Numbered from the stretch's first letter, positions 6,601 to 14,139 are shown. The stretch is 26,395 nt of DNA from an uncultured Eubacteriales bacterium (GCA_934401725.1 CAKRSS010000028.1:1-26395); one strand, 5' to 3'. Made by a program: numbers and translations. Notes: a model not told the origin generated them from the sequence alone.

Positions 6601-7887
6601 CGTAGTGTCGGCGCGCAGGCGACGTCCGCGGAGGCGGCGACAGTGTCGGTTGACACTGTCAACGCCGCGCCGGGGCAGAGCGTGACCGTCACGGTCTCAA
6701 TCGCGGGCTGCGACAGCATAAAGTCCATCATGATTCTCCCCGAGTGGGACGAAAGCTGCCTTGAGCTTACCGGGGCCGAGTGGCTGTTCGAGAAAACGGC
6801 GCTCGCGGACTGGAGCATGGCCGAGAAAAACGGCGTTGCCGCGTTCGCCGACAGCACCGACATAAACGGCGACATTTTCAGAATGTCATTTAAGGTGAAG
6901 CAAGACGCGGCAAGCGGTCTTTCCGCAGTCGGGTGCGAGGTCGTTCTTAAAAACGGCTCCGTTTCCATACCCGCGACGGTGGTTTCGGGCGGCGTGAACA
7001 TCTCGGCGGCCTCCGAATACACGCCGCTGTCCGATTTCACCTACACGACGTCCGGCAGCGAGCTGACCATCACCGAGTATACGGGCAGCGCGGCCGATGT
7101 CAACATCGCGCCGAGCTACGAGATTGACGGCGTCGAGTACACCGTGACCGCAATCACGGGTTACAGCGAGAAGGTCGGCAAAAAGACGTATTGCTACGGC
7201 GCATTCATGGACAATACGACGGTCGAGACGGTCATAATTCCCGAGACAGTGACCAAAATCGGCGACAGCGATTTGGAGTTTTACGCTCTCTACGGTTGCA
7301 CGGCGCTCAAGAACGTCACAATTTACGGTACGCCCGCCATCGCTGAGGCTGCGCTCGGAATGTTCTATGACGACAAAACCGATTCGGACAAGCCCGTCGA
7401 GGGGCTGACCATACACTCGTGGACGGGCGACGCCGGGCATCCGTCCACCGCCCAGATATACGCCGAGGCCTCCGGCATCGCGTTTGAAGGGCTTGAGGAC
7501 GTCGTCCTCCGCGGCTACCAGACGACCGGGACCGAGGGCCTCACCTCCGCGGACACCTACCGTATACGTTTCGCGGCTGAGGTGGACTCGCTGACCAAGT
7601 ACAGGTCAGTCGGCTTCGATGTGGAGGCCGTCGGGCACAAGAGCTGGACAAGCAGCACAAATACGGTCTACAAGTCGCTCAACGGCACAACTCCCGACGG
7701 TAAGACGATTACGGCGGTCACGGCCAACGAGGGCAAGTACCTGTTCGCCATATCCATAAGCGGCGTTCCCGGCGGCACGGAGGTCGTGTTTAACGTCAAC
7801 CCCTACGTCGTCAACCGGATCGGCGCTAAGGTCTACGCCGGCGCGCGCACAATAACAGTATCTGAAAGCGGGGTCGTGTCGCAATGA
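6505..7887 (+). CDS. Cohesin-like/LRR extracellular protein, 5' end abnormal
   Basis: The frame is open from 6505, but that codon is a TTG inside a hairpin, so the true start is uncertain. An in-frame GTG at 6643 with GGAGG 8 bases upstream is the best alternative. Numbering from 6505, residues about 46-168 look like a cohesin-type beta-sandwich (APGQSVTVTVSI near the start, NGDIFRMSFKVKQDAASGL later). Residues about 175-330 are BspA-type LRRs (VETVIIPETVTKIG). Residues about 332-460 are a C-terminal beta domain (YRIRFAAEVDSL). Secreted relatives begin with a signal peptide. Here only something like the tail of one remains (GAQATSAEA) and no hydrophobic core precedes it, suggesting 5' truncation or replacement by the palindromic DNA upstream. 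The stop overlaps the next ATG (ATGA). The cohesin call is by eye; a generic carbohydrate-binding-like fold is possible. Confidence 0.7.
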   Translation: MWRREKAVPVWTFLIACNRFQPPLRRKRGLCCRSVGAQATSAEAATVSVDTVNAAPGQSVTVTVSIAGCDSIKSIMILPEWDESCLELTGAEWLFEKTALADWSMAEKNGVAAFADSTDINGDIFRMSFKVKQDAASGLSAVGCEVVLKNGSVSIPATVVSGGVNISAASEYTPLSDFTYTTSGSELTITEYTGSAADVNIAPSYEIDGVEYTVTAITGYSEKVGKKTYCYGAFMDNTTVETVIIPETVTKIGDSDLEFYALYGCTALKNVTIYGTPAIAEAALGMFYDDKTDSDKPVEGLTIHSWTGDAGHPSTAQIYAEASGIAFEGLEDVVLRGYQTTGTEGLTSADTYRIRFAAEVDSLTKYRSVGFDVEAVGHKSWTSSTNTVYKSLNGTTPDGKTITAVTANEGKYLFAISISGVPGGTEVVFNVNPYVVNRIGAKVYAGARTITVSESGVVSQ

Positions 7888-8039
7888 TTAACAACAAAAA
7901 CATGCCGGGCAGAGACGGCAAGGAGGCTTACGAAAAGCCGACGATAACGGCGGTCGCGTTTGATACGCGCGATGTTATCATGACGAGCGGCGGTCTGAGC
8001 GAAAAGCCGTCGGGTAACGGTGATGAGTTCCGCTGGTAA
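7884..8039 (+). CDS. Small DVI-motif peptide, 51 aa
   Basis: A short gene from ATG 7884, overlapping the upstream stop by 4 bases, to TAA 8037-8039. A second in-frame ATG at 7902 would give 45 residues. The product carries YEKPTITAVAFDTRDVIMTS, then GG, and ends GDEFRW. It has no signal peptide, membrane helix or cysteine. It matches the peptide encoded at 1565-1681 at Y, P, I-T, the acidic residue, D-V-I and S, and both end in an aromatic residue. Both sit directly next to genes for secreted LRR proteins, here 3' of the partner rather than 5'. The lipoprotein start lies inside its last codons, so the three genes are probably translationally coupled. No function is known to me. The overlaps and the paired motif argue against a chance frame. 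Confidence 0.7.
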   Translation: MINNKNMPGRDGKEAYEKPTITAVAFDTRDVIMTSGGLSEKPSGNGDEFRW

Positions 8040-8538
8040 GATTATAATCGGCGTCGTCGCCGCGCTGCTGGTTATGACCTCCTGCGCGGTCGACGGCGAC
8101 GGGGACGGAACATCCGCCGACCCCGTCCTGCGCGAGAGCACGGTGCAGACGACCAAAGACGATTCCGCCGCGCAGCCGGGCGAGACGTCCCTCCGGACGC
8201 CCTCCGGAACTCCTTCGGAGACGAATTCAGAGACAACCCCGGAAACTGCCACGGCAGTGCCTTCCGGGACAGCTTCAGAGACAACTCCGGGGATGGATAC
8301 CGGCACTGACACCGACGCAGCCACTGGTTCGGACACCAAGGCTGACACCAAACCTGCCGAGCCCCCCGTGACGACCGCGGAACCCGCAAAACCTGCCGGT
8401 CCTGTGGAAACCACCGCGGAGTCCCCCACCGGGACGACAGACAGCACCGGCGGCGAAACCACGCCGTCCGGCGACGCTTTGCAGTCCGGCGGCGACGGAG
8501 AGACCGGCTTCGGCGAGTTTCACGAGATAACGGGCTGA
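8023..8538 (+). CDS. Thr/Pro/Glu-rich putative lipoprotein
   Basis: About 171 residues from ATG 8023; a GTG immediately before it at 8020 is an alternative start. The N-terminus has a hydrophobic stretch (IIIGVVAALLVM) ending in MTSC, a slightly atypical lipobox, so the mature protein would be lipid-anchored at Cys. The rest is low-complexity, rich in Thr, Pro, Ser, Glu and Asp, with near repeats such as SETxxETTPET, and contains no recognisable fold. It looks like a stalk, spacer or O-glycosylated mucin-like surface segment. The start lies within the end of the DVI peptide gene in another frame, and a strong terminator follows the stop. Placed after a cohesin-like protein, it might be a surface tether, but it has no dockerin or binding domain that I can see. 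Confidence 0.75.
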   Translation: MSSAGKIIIGVVAALLVMTSCAVDGDGDGTSADPVLRESTVQTTKDDSAAQPGETSLRTPSGTPSETNSETTPETATAVPSGTASETTPGMDTGTDTDAATGSDTKADTKPAEPPVTTAEPAKPAGPVETTAESPTGTTDSTGGETTPSGDALQSGGDGETGFGEFHEITG

Positions 8539-8540
8539 TA

Positions 8541-8584
8541 AAAACGCAAAATACCCGACCGGATGGTCGGGTATTTTGCGTTTT
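8541..8584. terminator. Bidirectional terminator between convergent operons
   Basis: A perfect 20-bp stem (8541-8560 with 8565-8584) and a GGAT loop. The 3' arm ends in TTTT on the plus strand, and the other arm supplies TTTT on the minus strand. It lies between the lipoprotein stop and the minus-strand hydrogenase stop, closing both convergent operons. Confidence 0.93.
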
Positions 8585-8587
8585 GTA

Positions 8588-10009
8588 TCACTTCAGCATC
8601 GAAACCGCGTCCGCGATTGTCTTTTCGAGCGCTTCCTTGCCGTATTTGTCGACCTCGGCTTTGTTTTTCTCGCCGTGGGTCAGGCAGCCGGCACCGCCGA
8701 TGCAACCGCCGACACAGGCCATGCCCTCGATGAAGTTGGCGTCGAGGCGACCCTTGCTCTTCTGGAGCAGAGCGATTTTGCACTGCTCGATGCCGTCGCA
8801 GGCGCAGGGCTTGAGCAGAAAATCAAGTCCCTGCTCGCGCAGTCCCTCGGCCACCGCGTCGGTGAGACCGCCGCTGCGGGCGAATATGCGTCCGAAATAG
8901 GAGGCGTTGTCGAGCACGCCCTCATCGAGCGTGGTGATGTCGATGTCGCGGCTGTCGAAGAGCGCCTGAAGCTCCTCAAACGTCATGGCGGCGTCGACGT
9001 ACTGGCGCACCTCGTCCTTCTGCACCTCCATTTTCTTGGCCGTGCAGGGGCCGATGAAGACGGTCTTGCAGCCCTCCTCGTGCTCCTTGATGTACTTTGC
9101 AATCGTCGCCATGGGCGAGAGATTGTGCGAGACGAAGGGGCGCAGGTCGGGGAAGTTCTTCTCGATATAGTCGACGAAGGCGGGACAGCAGGAGCTGGTG
9201 AGGAAGCCCTTCTCGGCGAGCTCGCGCGACTCCGCCTGCGCGACCATGTCGGCACCGAGCGCCGCCTCGACCACCGTGTGGAAACCGAGCTCGCGCAGTC
9301 CGGTCACGACCTGACCGAGCTTTGCGTAGGTGAACTGACTCGAAATCGACGGTGCTACAATGGCGTAGACCTTGTAATCCTGTCCGTCGTGGCTGCCCTT
9401 GAGCAGCTTTATGACGTCGAGTATGTAGGACTTGTCGGTGATTGCGCCGAAGGGGCACTGATAGACGCAGGCGCCGCAGGAGATGCACTTGCTGTTGTCG
9501 ATGCAGGCCTGCTTTTCGTCGCCCATCGAGATGGCCTTGACCTTGCAGGCCGTCTCGCAGGGACGGCTGTAATGGTGAATGGCGCTGTAAGGGCAGACGC
9601 GCGAGCATGCGCCGCACTCGCGGCACTTGGACTTGTCTATGTGCGCCACGTGCGCCGAGTCGAAGGTGAGCGCGCCGAAGCGGCAGACGTCCTCGCAGCG
9701 GTGTGCAAGACAGCCGCGGCAGGCGTTTGTGACCTCGTAACCGCCCATGGGGCACTCGTCGCAGGCTATGTCGATGACCTCTATGACGTTGGGATTTTCC
9801 GCATCGCCGCCCATGGCAATCTTGACGCGCTCGGCAAGTATGGCGCGCTCCTTGTAAACGCAGCAGCGCATGGTGGGAACCTTGCCGGGGACTATGGTTT
9901 TGGGTATGTCGATGGCGGTGGTGGCGAGGCGGTCAGCCCAGGCCTCGCGCGCGACCTCACGCAGTACCTTGTATTTAAGATATTGTACCTTTGTATCAAA
10001 CTTTCTCAT
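8588..10009 (-). CDS. Group B-like monomeric [FeFe] hydrogenase
   Basis: A 473-residue iron-only hydrogenase, expected to catalyse 2H+ + 2e- to H2 with ferredoxin-like electron supply in the cytoplasm. The N-terminal 200 residues carry many cysteines, including ferredoxin-type clusters CRECGACSRVCP (129-140) and CISCGACVYQCP (175-186), plus extra Cys near 49-50, 83-86 and 97-109. H-cluster motifs are complete: L1 TSSCCPAF (271-278), L2 FIGPCTAKKME (318-328), L3 EGMACVGGCIGGAG (428-441). The TSCCP-A-F and PCxAKKxE forms fit the so-called group B lineage rather than classical CpI-type enzymes, as I recall them. It lacks NADH-binding or bifurcating subunits. It is the last gene of the rex-adhE operon, 9 bases after the phosphatase gene and directly before the terminator. 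No hydEFG maturases are in the window. Confidence 0.9.
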   Translation of the reverse strand: MRKFDTKVQYLKYKVLREVAREAWADRLATTAIDIPKTIVPGKVPTMRCCVYKERAILAERVKIAMGGDAENPNVIEVIDIACDECPMGGYEVTNACRGCLAHRCEDVCRFGALTFDSAHVAHIDKSKCRECGACSRVCPYSAIHHYSRPCETACKVKAISMGDEKQACIDNSKCISCGACVYQCPFGAITDKSYILDVIKLLKGSHDGQDYKVYAIVAPSISSQFTYAKLGQVVTGLRELGFHTVVEAALGADMVAQAESRELAEKGFLTSSCCPAFVDYIEKNFPDLRPFVSHNLSPMATIAKYIKEHEEGCKTVFIGPCTAKKMEVQKDEVRQYVDAAMTFEELQALFDSRDIDITTLDEGVLDNASYFGRIFARSGGLTDAVAEGLREQGLDFLLKPCACDGIEQCKIALLQKSKGRLDANFIEGMACVGGCIGGAGCLTHGEKNKAEVDKYGKEALEKTIADAVSMLK

Positions 10010-10018
10010 GTTTCTACC

Positions 10019-11191
10019 TCAGAAATAACTGACCTTTATGCGCTTGCCCATTTTTTTGAGACACGCCGACAGATCCTCGACGAGATTCATTTTAATATTG
10101 AAGTTTATTGGCAGGTCGGGGTTCTGGTGTGCGGGGTTGACGGCGCGGCCGACGAAGAAATTGATGTCGGTCGCCTCCTCAAACAGCATGCGGCAGATGA
10201 GCGACGCGCCGTCCTGACCGTAGCTCCACTTTTCGTAGAGCGTGTTGTCGCCGAGCGCGTCGTGAGCGTACTCGACCACCTTGTTTATGGTGATAACGCC
10301 CTCTGTGACGAGGTCTACGCCCTCAATCTCGGCGGTCGGCGGGACGTCGCTGCGCACAAAGCTGAGGCTCGCCTTGACCGGCTTGCCGAGATACTTTGCC
10401 GCAATCGACGACGTCGTGCCGCCGCAGACGATGTGCTTGCCCTCCTTCGAGAAGAACAGTGACATCATGCGGTTGCAGTCGTCGCGGTCGCGGGGCGGGC
10501 CGAACAGCAGGTTCATGGGCACGCGGCGGCGAATTTTGACCACGCAGGCGGTCGCGTCGTCGCCGGGACGCTCACCGTAGAGGCGGTTGACCTCGTCGAT
10601 GAGCATGGTGGAGAGCGTTTTCGCGGCGTACCCGCCCGCGCAGACGGCCTCCATATAGCCGATTATGTCCTCGCGCTTCCAACCGAAGTTGTAGGCGGTG
10701 CCGATGCCGGCGTGAGGACAGCCGTCGCTCATGGCGATAAAGACGTCGTCCTCCTCCAGCTTTATGACCGACTGATATATCTTCTTGCCGCCGATGGTCA
10801 TCTCGGTTTTGGGGTAGTCGTAATTCTGCCCTCCGCGTATGACGATGGTCAGCGGGTTGTCGTACTGTATCAGCTCGATTTCGCGGTTGTCGACTATGTG
10901 CATTATGGTGAAGGTGGAGTAGGCGACACCGCGGACGGAGCAGATGGGCAGCGTCTGCGCGATGGTCTCGACGCAGTCGTTGAGTGTCAGCCCCTCGGCC
11001 ATCATGGTGGAGATGATTTTTGAGGTCAGCGTTGAGAGAATGCTCGCCTTGACGCCGCTTCCGAGCCCGTCCGCCAGAACTATGACGGTCGAGCCCTCGC
11101 TCTGCCCGACGATGTCGACATGGTCGCCGCACAGCTGCTCACCGTAGTGGTTGATGCTTTTGCAGCCGATGTCGGCACACAGATCATTCAT
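10019..11191 (-). CDS. SpoIIE/PP2C-family protein phosphatase
   Basis: A 390-residue protein. The N-terminal half matches a SpoIIE-type serine phosphatase: LADGLGSG (about 39-46), AMSDGCPHAG (about 153-162) and RPGDDATACV (about 208-217) supply the acidic residues that bind two metal ions. Residues about 228-390 form a second domain I do not recognise, with FSKEGKHIVCGGTTSS and a mixed alpha/beta pattern. In this context it is probably the output of the adjacent PAS-containing hydrogenase-like sensor, dephosphorylating an unknown partner. That is inference based on co-occurrence of such phosphatases with sensory [FeFe] hydrogenases. Its ATG overlaps the 3' end of the sensor gene by 8 bases, so the two are translationally coupled. 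No transmembrane segments or PAS/GAF domain of its own are visible. Confidence 0.85.
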   Translation of the reverse strand: MNDLCADIGCKSINHYGEQLCGDHVDIVGQSEGSTVIVLADGLGSGVKASILSTLTSKIISTMMAEGLTLNDCVETIAQTLPICSVRGVAYSTFTIMHIVDNREIELIQYDNPLTIVIRGGQNYDYPKTEMTIGGKKIYQSVIKLEEDDVFIAMSDGCPHAGIGTAYNFGWKREDIIGYMEAVCAGGYAAKTLSTMLIDEVNRLYGERPGDDATACVVKIRRRVPMNLLFGPPRDRDDCNRMMSLFFSKEGKHIVCGGTTSSIAAKYLGKPVKASLSFVRSDVPPTAEIEGVDLVTEGVITINKVVEYAHDALGDNTLYEKWSYGQDGASLICRMLFEEATDINFFVGRAVNPAHQNPDLPINFNIKMNLVEDLSACLKKMGKRIKVSYF

Positions 11192-12866
11192 CGGTTATAC
11201 TCTCCTTCAGCTTGGTCAGTGCGATTTTGGTCTCGGCGGCGGTCTCACCGAGCAGGGAGGCTATCTCCTGGACTATGCGCATCTGCTTGTCGACCACCTT
11301 GTCGGCGATCTCAACCGTCTGACGGCTGATGCTCTCCTTCTTCTCGCGCTCGTTTTCCTCGTCGGTCACGTCGCGCATGATGCAGACGAGCATGTGGTAG
11401 GTCGCGTCATAGACTATGGTCTGCTCGACGTACTTGCCGTACTCGGCGAGATATGTACGCGAGTCGCGTATGCCGCGCTTGGTCTCAAGCACCTTCAGAA
11501 ACGGCGTGGGGTCGAGTATGCGGATGAGCTGGTCGCCGAGCACGTCGGAGGCGCGGCGGATGTTCATTATCTTGCGCGCGGCCTCGTTTATCTGCTGCAC
11601 CTCGAGCGCGTCGTTGACGACGACGAGGCCGTTGGGCGTGTTATTGACGATGCAGTCGGAGAAGCTCTCGGCCTTGTCCTTGAGGTAGGGCAGGCACATG
11701 GAGATTTCGGCCTTGCCGTTGTATATGGCGACGGCCTTCTCGCGGCAGGTGTTGTAGCCGCAGGAGCCGCAGTTGAGCTCGTCCTCGGGGCGGGTTTTGC
11801 CCATCTTGCGCAGAATCTCGACAATCTCCGATTCGGACGGCTTCTGCGTGTGCACCTCGATGGGCGCAAACGACTTTTTGAGCGCGAGGCTGTCGGGCTG
11901 TTCGACCTCGAAGTCGCGCACTCCGGCGTAGTTGGCGACGGCCATGTAGTCAAGCACCGGCGCGCGGTGGTATTTCTCCATGACGGGGCCGCCCGCGCAG
12001 CTGCCTATGCAGGCCGACATCTCGATAAAGCACTTGTGAATGCCGCCGTTCTGCACCTCGCGCAGCGCAGCGAGGCAGTTCTCGACGCCGTCAAGTGCCA
12101 TATAGGTGTAGCCGGGCGTGTTCTGCGCCATGGTCTTGAGTATGCCGCCGGTGGTGGGGAAGAAACGCGCGCGGCTGGCCTCGTCGGCGTCCATGTCGTG
12201 CTCGAGCGGGATGCGCTCGGCCTGGAGCCAGTTGGTCAGCTCCTCGAAGGTGAGCACGGCGTCGACGATGCCGTCATAGCGCTGCGCCTCCTCCTTTTTG
12301 GAAACGCAGGGGCCGATAAACACCGTCTTTGCGTTGGGAACGCGCCGCCGTATCTCGGAGCAGTGCGCCTGCATGGGCGAGAGTATGTCGGCGAGAGAGG
12401 GCAGCAGGGAGGGGAAGTATTTCTCGATAAGCAGATTTATCGAGTTGCAGCAGGAGGAGATGACGACGTCGCGCGTGCCGTCGGCGAGCATTTTTTCGTA
12501 CTCGGTCTTGACTATGGTAGCGCCGATGGCGGTCTCCTCGACGTCGGCAAAGCCGAGCGCCCGGAGCGCCTTGCGCATGCCGCGTATGCCGACGCCCTGA
12601 TAGTTGGCGATGAACGAGGGCGCAAGGCTGACATAGACGGGGGCTCCCGACTGAATGAGCACCTTGACCTTCTCGGTCTCGTCGACGATCTGCTTGGCGT
12701 TCTGCGGGCAGACGACAAAGCACTGGCCGCAGAGAATACATTCATCCTCGATAATATGCGCCTGGTTGCCCGAGAAGCGAATGGACTTCACCGGGCAGTG
12801 GCGTATGCATTTGTAGCAGTTTTTGCAGTTGGACTTTTTGAGCGTGAGACAGCTGACCATATTCAA
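11184..12866 (-). CDS. Sensory [FeFe]-hydrogenase-like protein with PAS domain (HydS type)
   Basis: A 560-residue multidomain protein. Two [4Fe-4S] motifs lie at 14-24 (CKNCYKCIRHC) and 43-53 (CILCGQCFVVC). The hydrogenase H-domain spans about 70-320, with L1 SSCCNS (137-142), L2 FIGPCVSKKEE (183-193) and L3 EMSACIGSCAGG (282-293). An additional Fe-S domain has C366, C369, C374 and C391 (CGSCGYNTC). A PAS domain occupies about 405-505, followed by a helical tail. This architecture corresponds to group C sensory hydrogenases, proposed to sense H2 or redox state rather than turn over H2 quickly. L1 departs from canonical TSCCP at two positions, Ser for Thr and Asn for Pro. It overlaps the ferredoxin gene upstream by 4 bases and the phosphatase gene downstream by 8. 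Signal output through the PAS domain to the phosphatase is inferred. Confidence 0.9.
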   Translation of the reverse strand: MNMVSCLTLKKSNCKNCYKCIRHCPVKSIRFSGNQAHIIEDECILCGQCFVVCPQNAKQIVDETEKVKVLIQSGAPVYVSLAPSFIANYQGVGIRGMRKALRALGFADVEETAIGATIVKTEYEKMLADGTRDVVISSCCNSINLLIEKYFPSLLPSLADILSPMQAHCSEIRRRVPNAKTVFIGPCVSKKEEAQRYDGIVDAVLTFEELTNWLQAERIPLEHDMDADEASRARFFPTTGGILKTMAQNTPGYTYMALDGVENCLAALREVQNGGIHKCFIEMSACIGSCAGGPVMEKYHRAPVLDYMAVANYAGVRDFEVEQPDSLALKKSFAPIEVHTQKPSESEIVEILRKMGKTRPEDELNCGSCGYNTCREKAVAIYNGKAEISMCLPYLKDKAESFSDCIVNNTPNGLVVVNDALEVQQINEAARKIMNIRRASDVLGDQLIRILDPTPFLKVLETKRGIRDSRTYLAEYGKYVEQTIVYDATYHMLVCIMRDVTDEENEREKKESISRQTVEIADKVVDKQMRIVQEIASLLGETAAETKIALTKLKESITDE

Positions 12867-13129
12867 GCCTCCTTTGATTTCTCGAGTGCGGGAATTATGG
12901 TGTCGCGCCAGAAATCGGAGAAGGTTTCGGGCGTGATGCCGGTGTAGACGTCGTCTCCGACGGTGATGGTCACGCCGACGCGGTTGCAGCGGCCGGTGCA
13001 GAAGCTGCCCGAGAGGATGATGTCATCCTCGAGCTTTTCCTCTGCGATGCGGCGCTGCAGCTGCTCGACAATTTCGGGCGCGCCCTTGAGGTGGCAGGAG
13101 CTGCCGACACAAACCTCAACGAATATCAT
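12863..13129 (-). CDS. Thioredoxin-like [2Fe-2S] ferredoxin (NuoE-like), copy 2
   Basis: An 88-residue protein with the four-cysteine pattern of NuoE/thioredoxin-like ferredoxins: C7 and C12 in CVGSSC, then C44 and C48 in FCTGRC. These would ligate one [2Fe-2S] cluster. It probably passes electrons to or from the adjacent hydrogenase-type proteins. It is clearly paralogous to the gene just upstream (shared VCxGSSCHxKG and SFC/TFC-x-GRC), so this is a tandem duplication. Both ends overlap neighbours by 4 bases (ATGA), giving tight translational coupling with the sensory hydrogenase. Confidence 0.88.
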   Translation of the reverse strand: MIFVEVCVGSSCHLKGAPEIVEQLQRRIAEEKLEDDIILSGSFCTGRCNRVGVTITVGDDVYTGITPETFSDFWRDTIIPALEKSKEA

Positions 13130-13365
13130 ACCTGGGCCTTGATTTCCTTTTCAAAGAATTCTTTCACCGTGTCGGGGGAGACGGAGAAGAAGGCGTCGTC
13201 CACGGTGACGCAGACGCCCTCCTGGCAGCGACCCATGCAGAAGGTGCCGCCCAGCTCGACCTTATCGCCGAGTCCGTTGTCGTTGATGAGATACTGAAGC
13301 TCCTCGACTACCTGACGGGAGCCCTTGATGTGGCAGGAAGAACCGATGCAAACTGTAACCTTCAT
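13126..13365 (-). CDS. Thioredoxin-like [2Fe-2S] ferredoxin (NuoE-like), copy 1
   Basis: A 79-residue protein with C6 and C11 in CIGSSC and C43 and C47 in FCMGRC, plus an extra Cys near 52. It is a [2Fe-2S] carrier of the NuoE thioredoxin-like fold. A short purine-rich ribosome site (AAAGGAGAT) precedes the ATG at 13365, 12 bases after the kinase stop. It overlaps its paralogue by 4 bases. Duplication next to two hydrogenase-type proteins suggests that one ferredoxin may serve the sensor and the other the catalytic enzyme, which is a guess. Confidence 0.88.
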   Translation of the reverse strand: MKVTVCIGSSCHIKGSRQVVEELQYLINDNGLGDKVELGGTFCMGRCQEGVCVTVDDAFFSVSPDTVKEFFEKEIKAQV

Positions 13366-13377
13366 TTCAAATCTCCT

Positions 13378-14127
13378 TTACTGATAGTCGACGACGTTCA
13401 CCCAGCCGTGGAGGAACTCGCGCTCTTTTTCATTGCCCTTGACCGACTGAGAGGCGGCCACGATGGGCATCCATTTCTGAACGTATTGCTTTGCGGTGTC
13501 GGACTTGCGGCAGAAGGTGTCGAGATACTTCTCTGCGCCTTCGATGTCGCCGGCGAGCCAGAAGAGCAGGTAGGTGCGGGCTGCGTCTGCCGACGCGTTG
13601 CCGAGCGTTGCGTGCGACCAGTCAAGGATATAGGCCTCGTCTGCGTCGGTGATTATGATGTTGGAGGGGTTGAAGTCGCCGTGGCACAGCTTGGTGTGGC
13701 GCGGCATGGCGTCAAGACGGGTGTGCAGGTCGTAGCGGGTGGTGGCGTCGAAGTCGGTGGCCGAGATTTTGCGGTTCATCTTGTCGCGCAGAGAGGTAAG
13801 GCCGGGGCAGGTCTTGGACTGCACCTCGAGCTGGATGTCAACCAGACGTGCGATGTACTTATCCTTGTTCTCGGGATCCTCGGCCATGATCTGGGCGAGG
13901 GTTTTGCCCTTGATGTAATCGGTGACGATGGTCCACTTGCCGTCGATGACAGTGACCTCGCGGATTTTGGGGACGTTGAGGCCGGTCGTCTCAACGCGGG
14001 CCTGATTGAGTGCCTCGTTGAGGACGTCTGCTTTGGAATAGGTGGCGTCGAACACCTTCATGCAGAGGTCGCCATCGCGATAGACGGTCTTGTTGTTTCT
14101 GACTGCGATAATTCTGTCGAGCTTCAT
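13378..14127 (-). CDS. APH/choline-kinase-like phosphotransferase
   Basis: A 249-residue protein with the aminoglycoside phosphotransferase fold. A likely ATP-binding Lys is at about 24 (CMKVF). The catalytic loop is HGDFNPSN at 149-156, with Asp151 as catalytic base, and the metal-binding Asp is in ILDWSHA at about 169. There are no membrane segments. The family phosphorylates antibiotics, choline, sugars or occasionally proteins, so the substrate is unknown. Antibiotic resistance is unlikely from context, because the gene lies inside a redox/hydrogenase operon, 12 bases after adhE and 12 bases before the ferredoxin gene. A role in the same regulatory circuit as the SpoIIE-type phosphatase is possible but unproven. 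A good ribosome site (AAGGAGG) precedes the ATG. Confidence 0.85.
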   Translation of the reverse strand: MKLDRIIAVRNNKTVYRDGDLCMKVFDATYSKADVLNEALNQARVETTGLNVPKIREVTVIDGKWTIVTDYIKGKTLAQIMAEDPENKDKYIARLVDIQLEVQSKTCPGLTSLRDKMNRKISATDFDATTRYDLHTRLDAMPRHTKLCHGDFNPSNIIITDADEAYILDWSHATLGNASADAARTYLLFWLAGDIEGAEKYLDTFCRKSDTAKQYVQKWMPIVAASQSVKGNEKEREFLHGWVNVVDYQ

Positions 14128-14139
14128 TGTGTTACCTCC

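Noticed and set aside
6333..6605. A 90-codon frame after the tRNA
   Set aside because: It begins inside the tRNA terminator and runs through the hairpin cluster; no coding signs.
8576..10462. A 628-codon plus-strand frame opposite the hydrogenase and phosphatase genes
   Set aside because: Same antisense effect; it starts in the terminator and has no ribosome site or domain.
11151..12947. A 598-codon plus-strand frame opposite the sensor hydrogenase gene
   Set aside because: Antisense shadow of a gene with clear motifs.
13378..14127. Antibiotic-resistance gene based on the APH fold
   Set aside because: The fold is broad and the gene is embedded in a redox operon, so resistance cannot be claimed.
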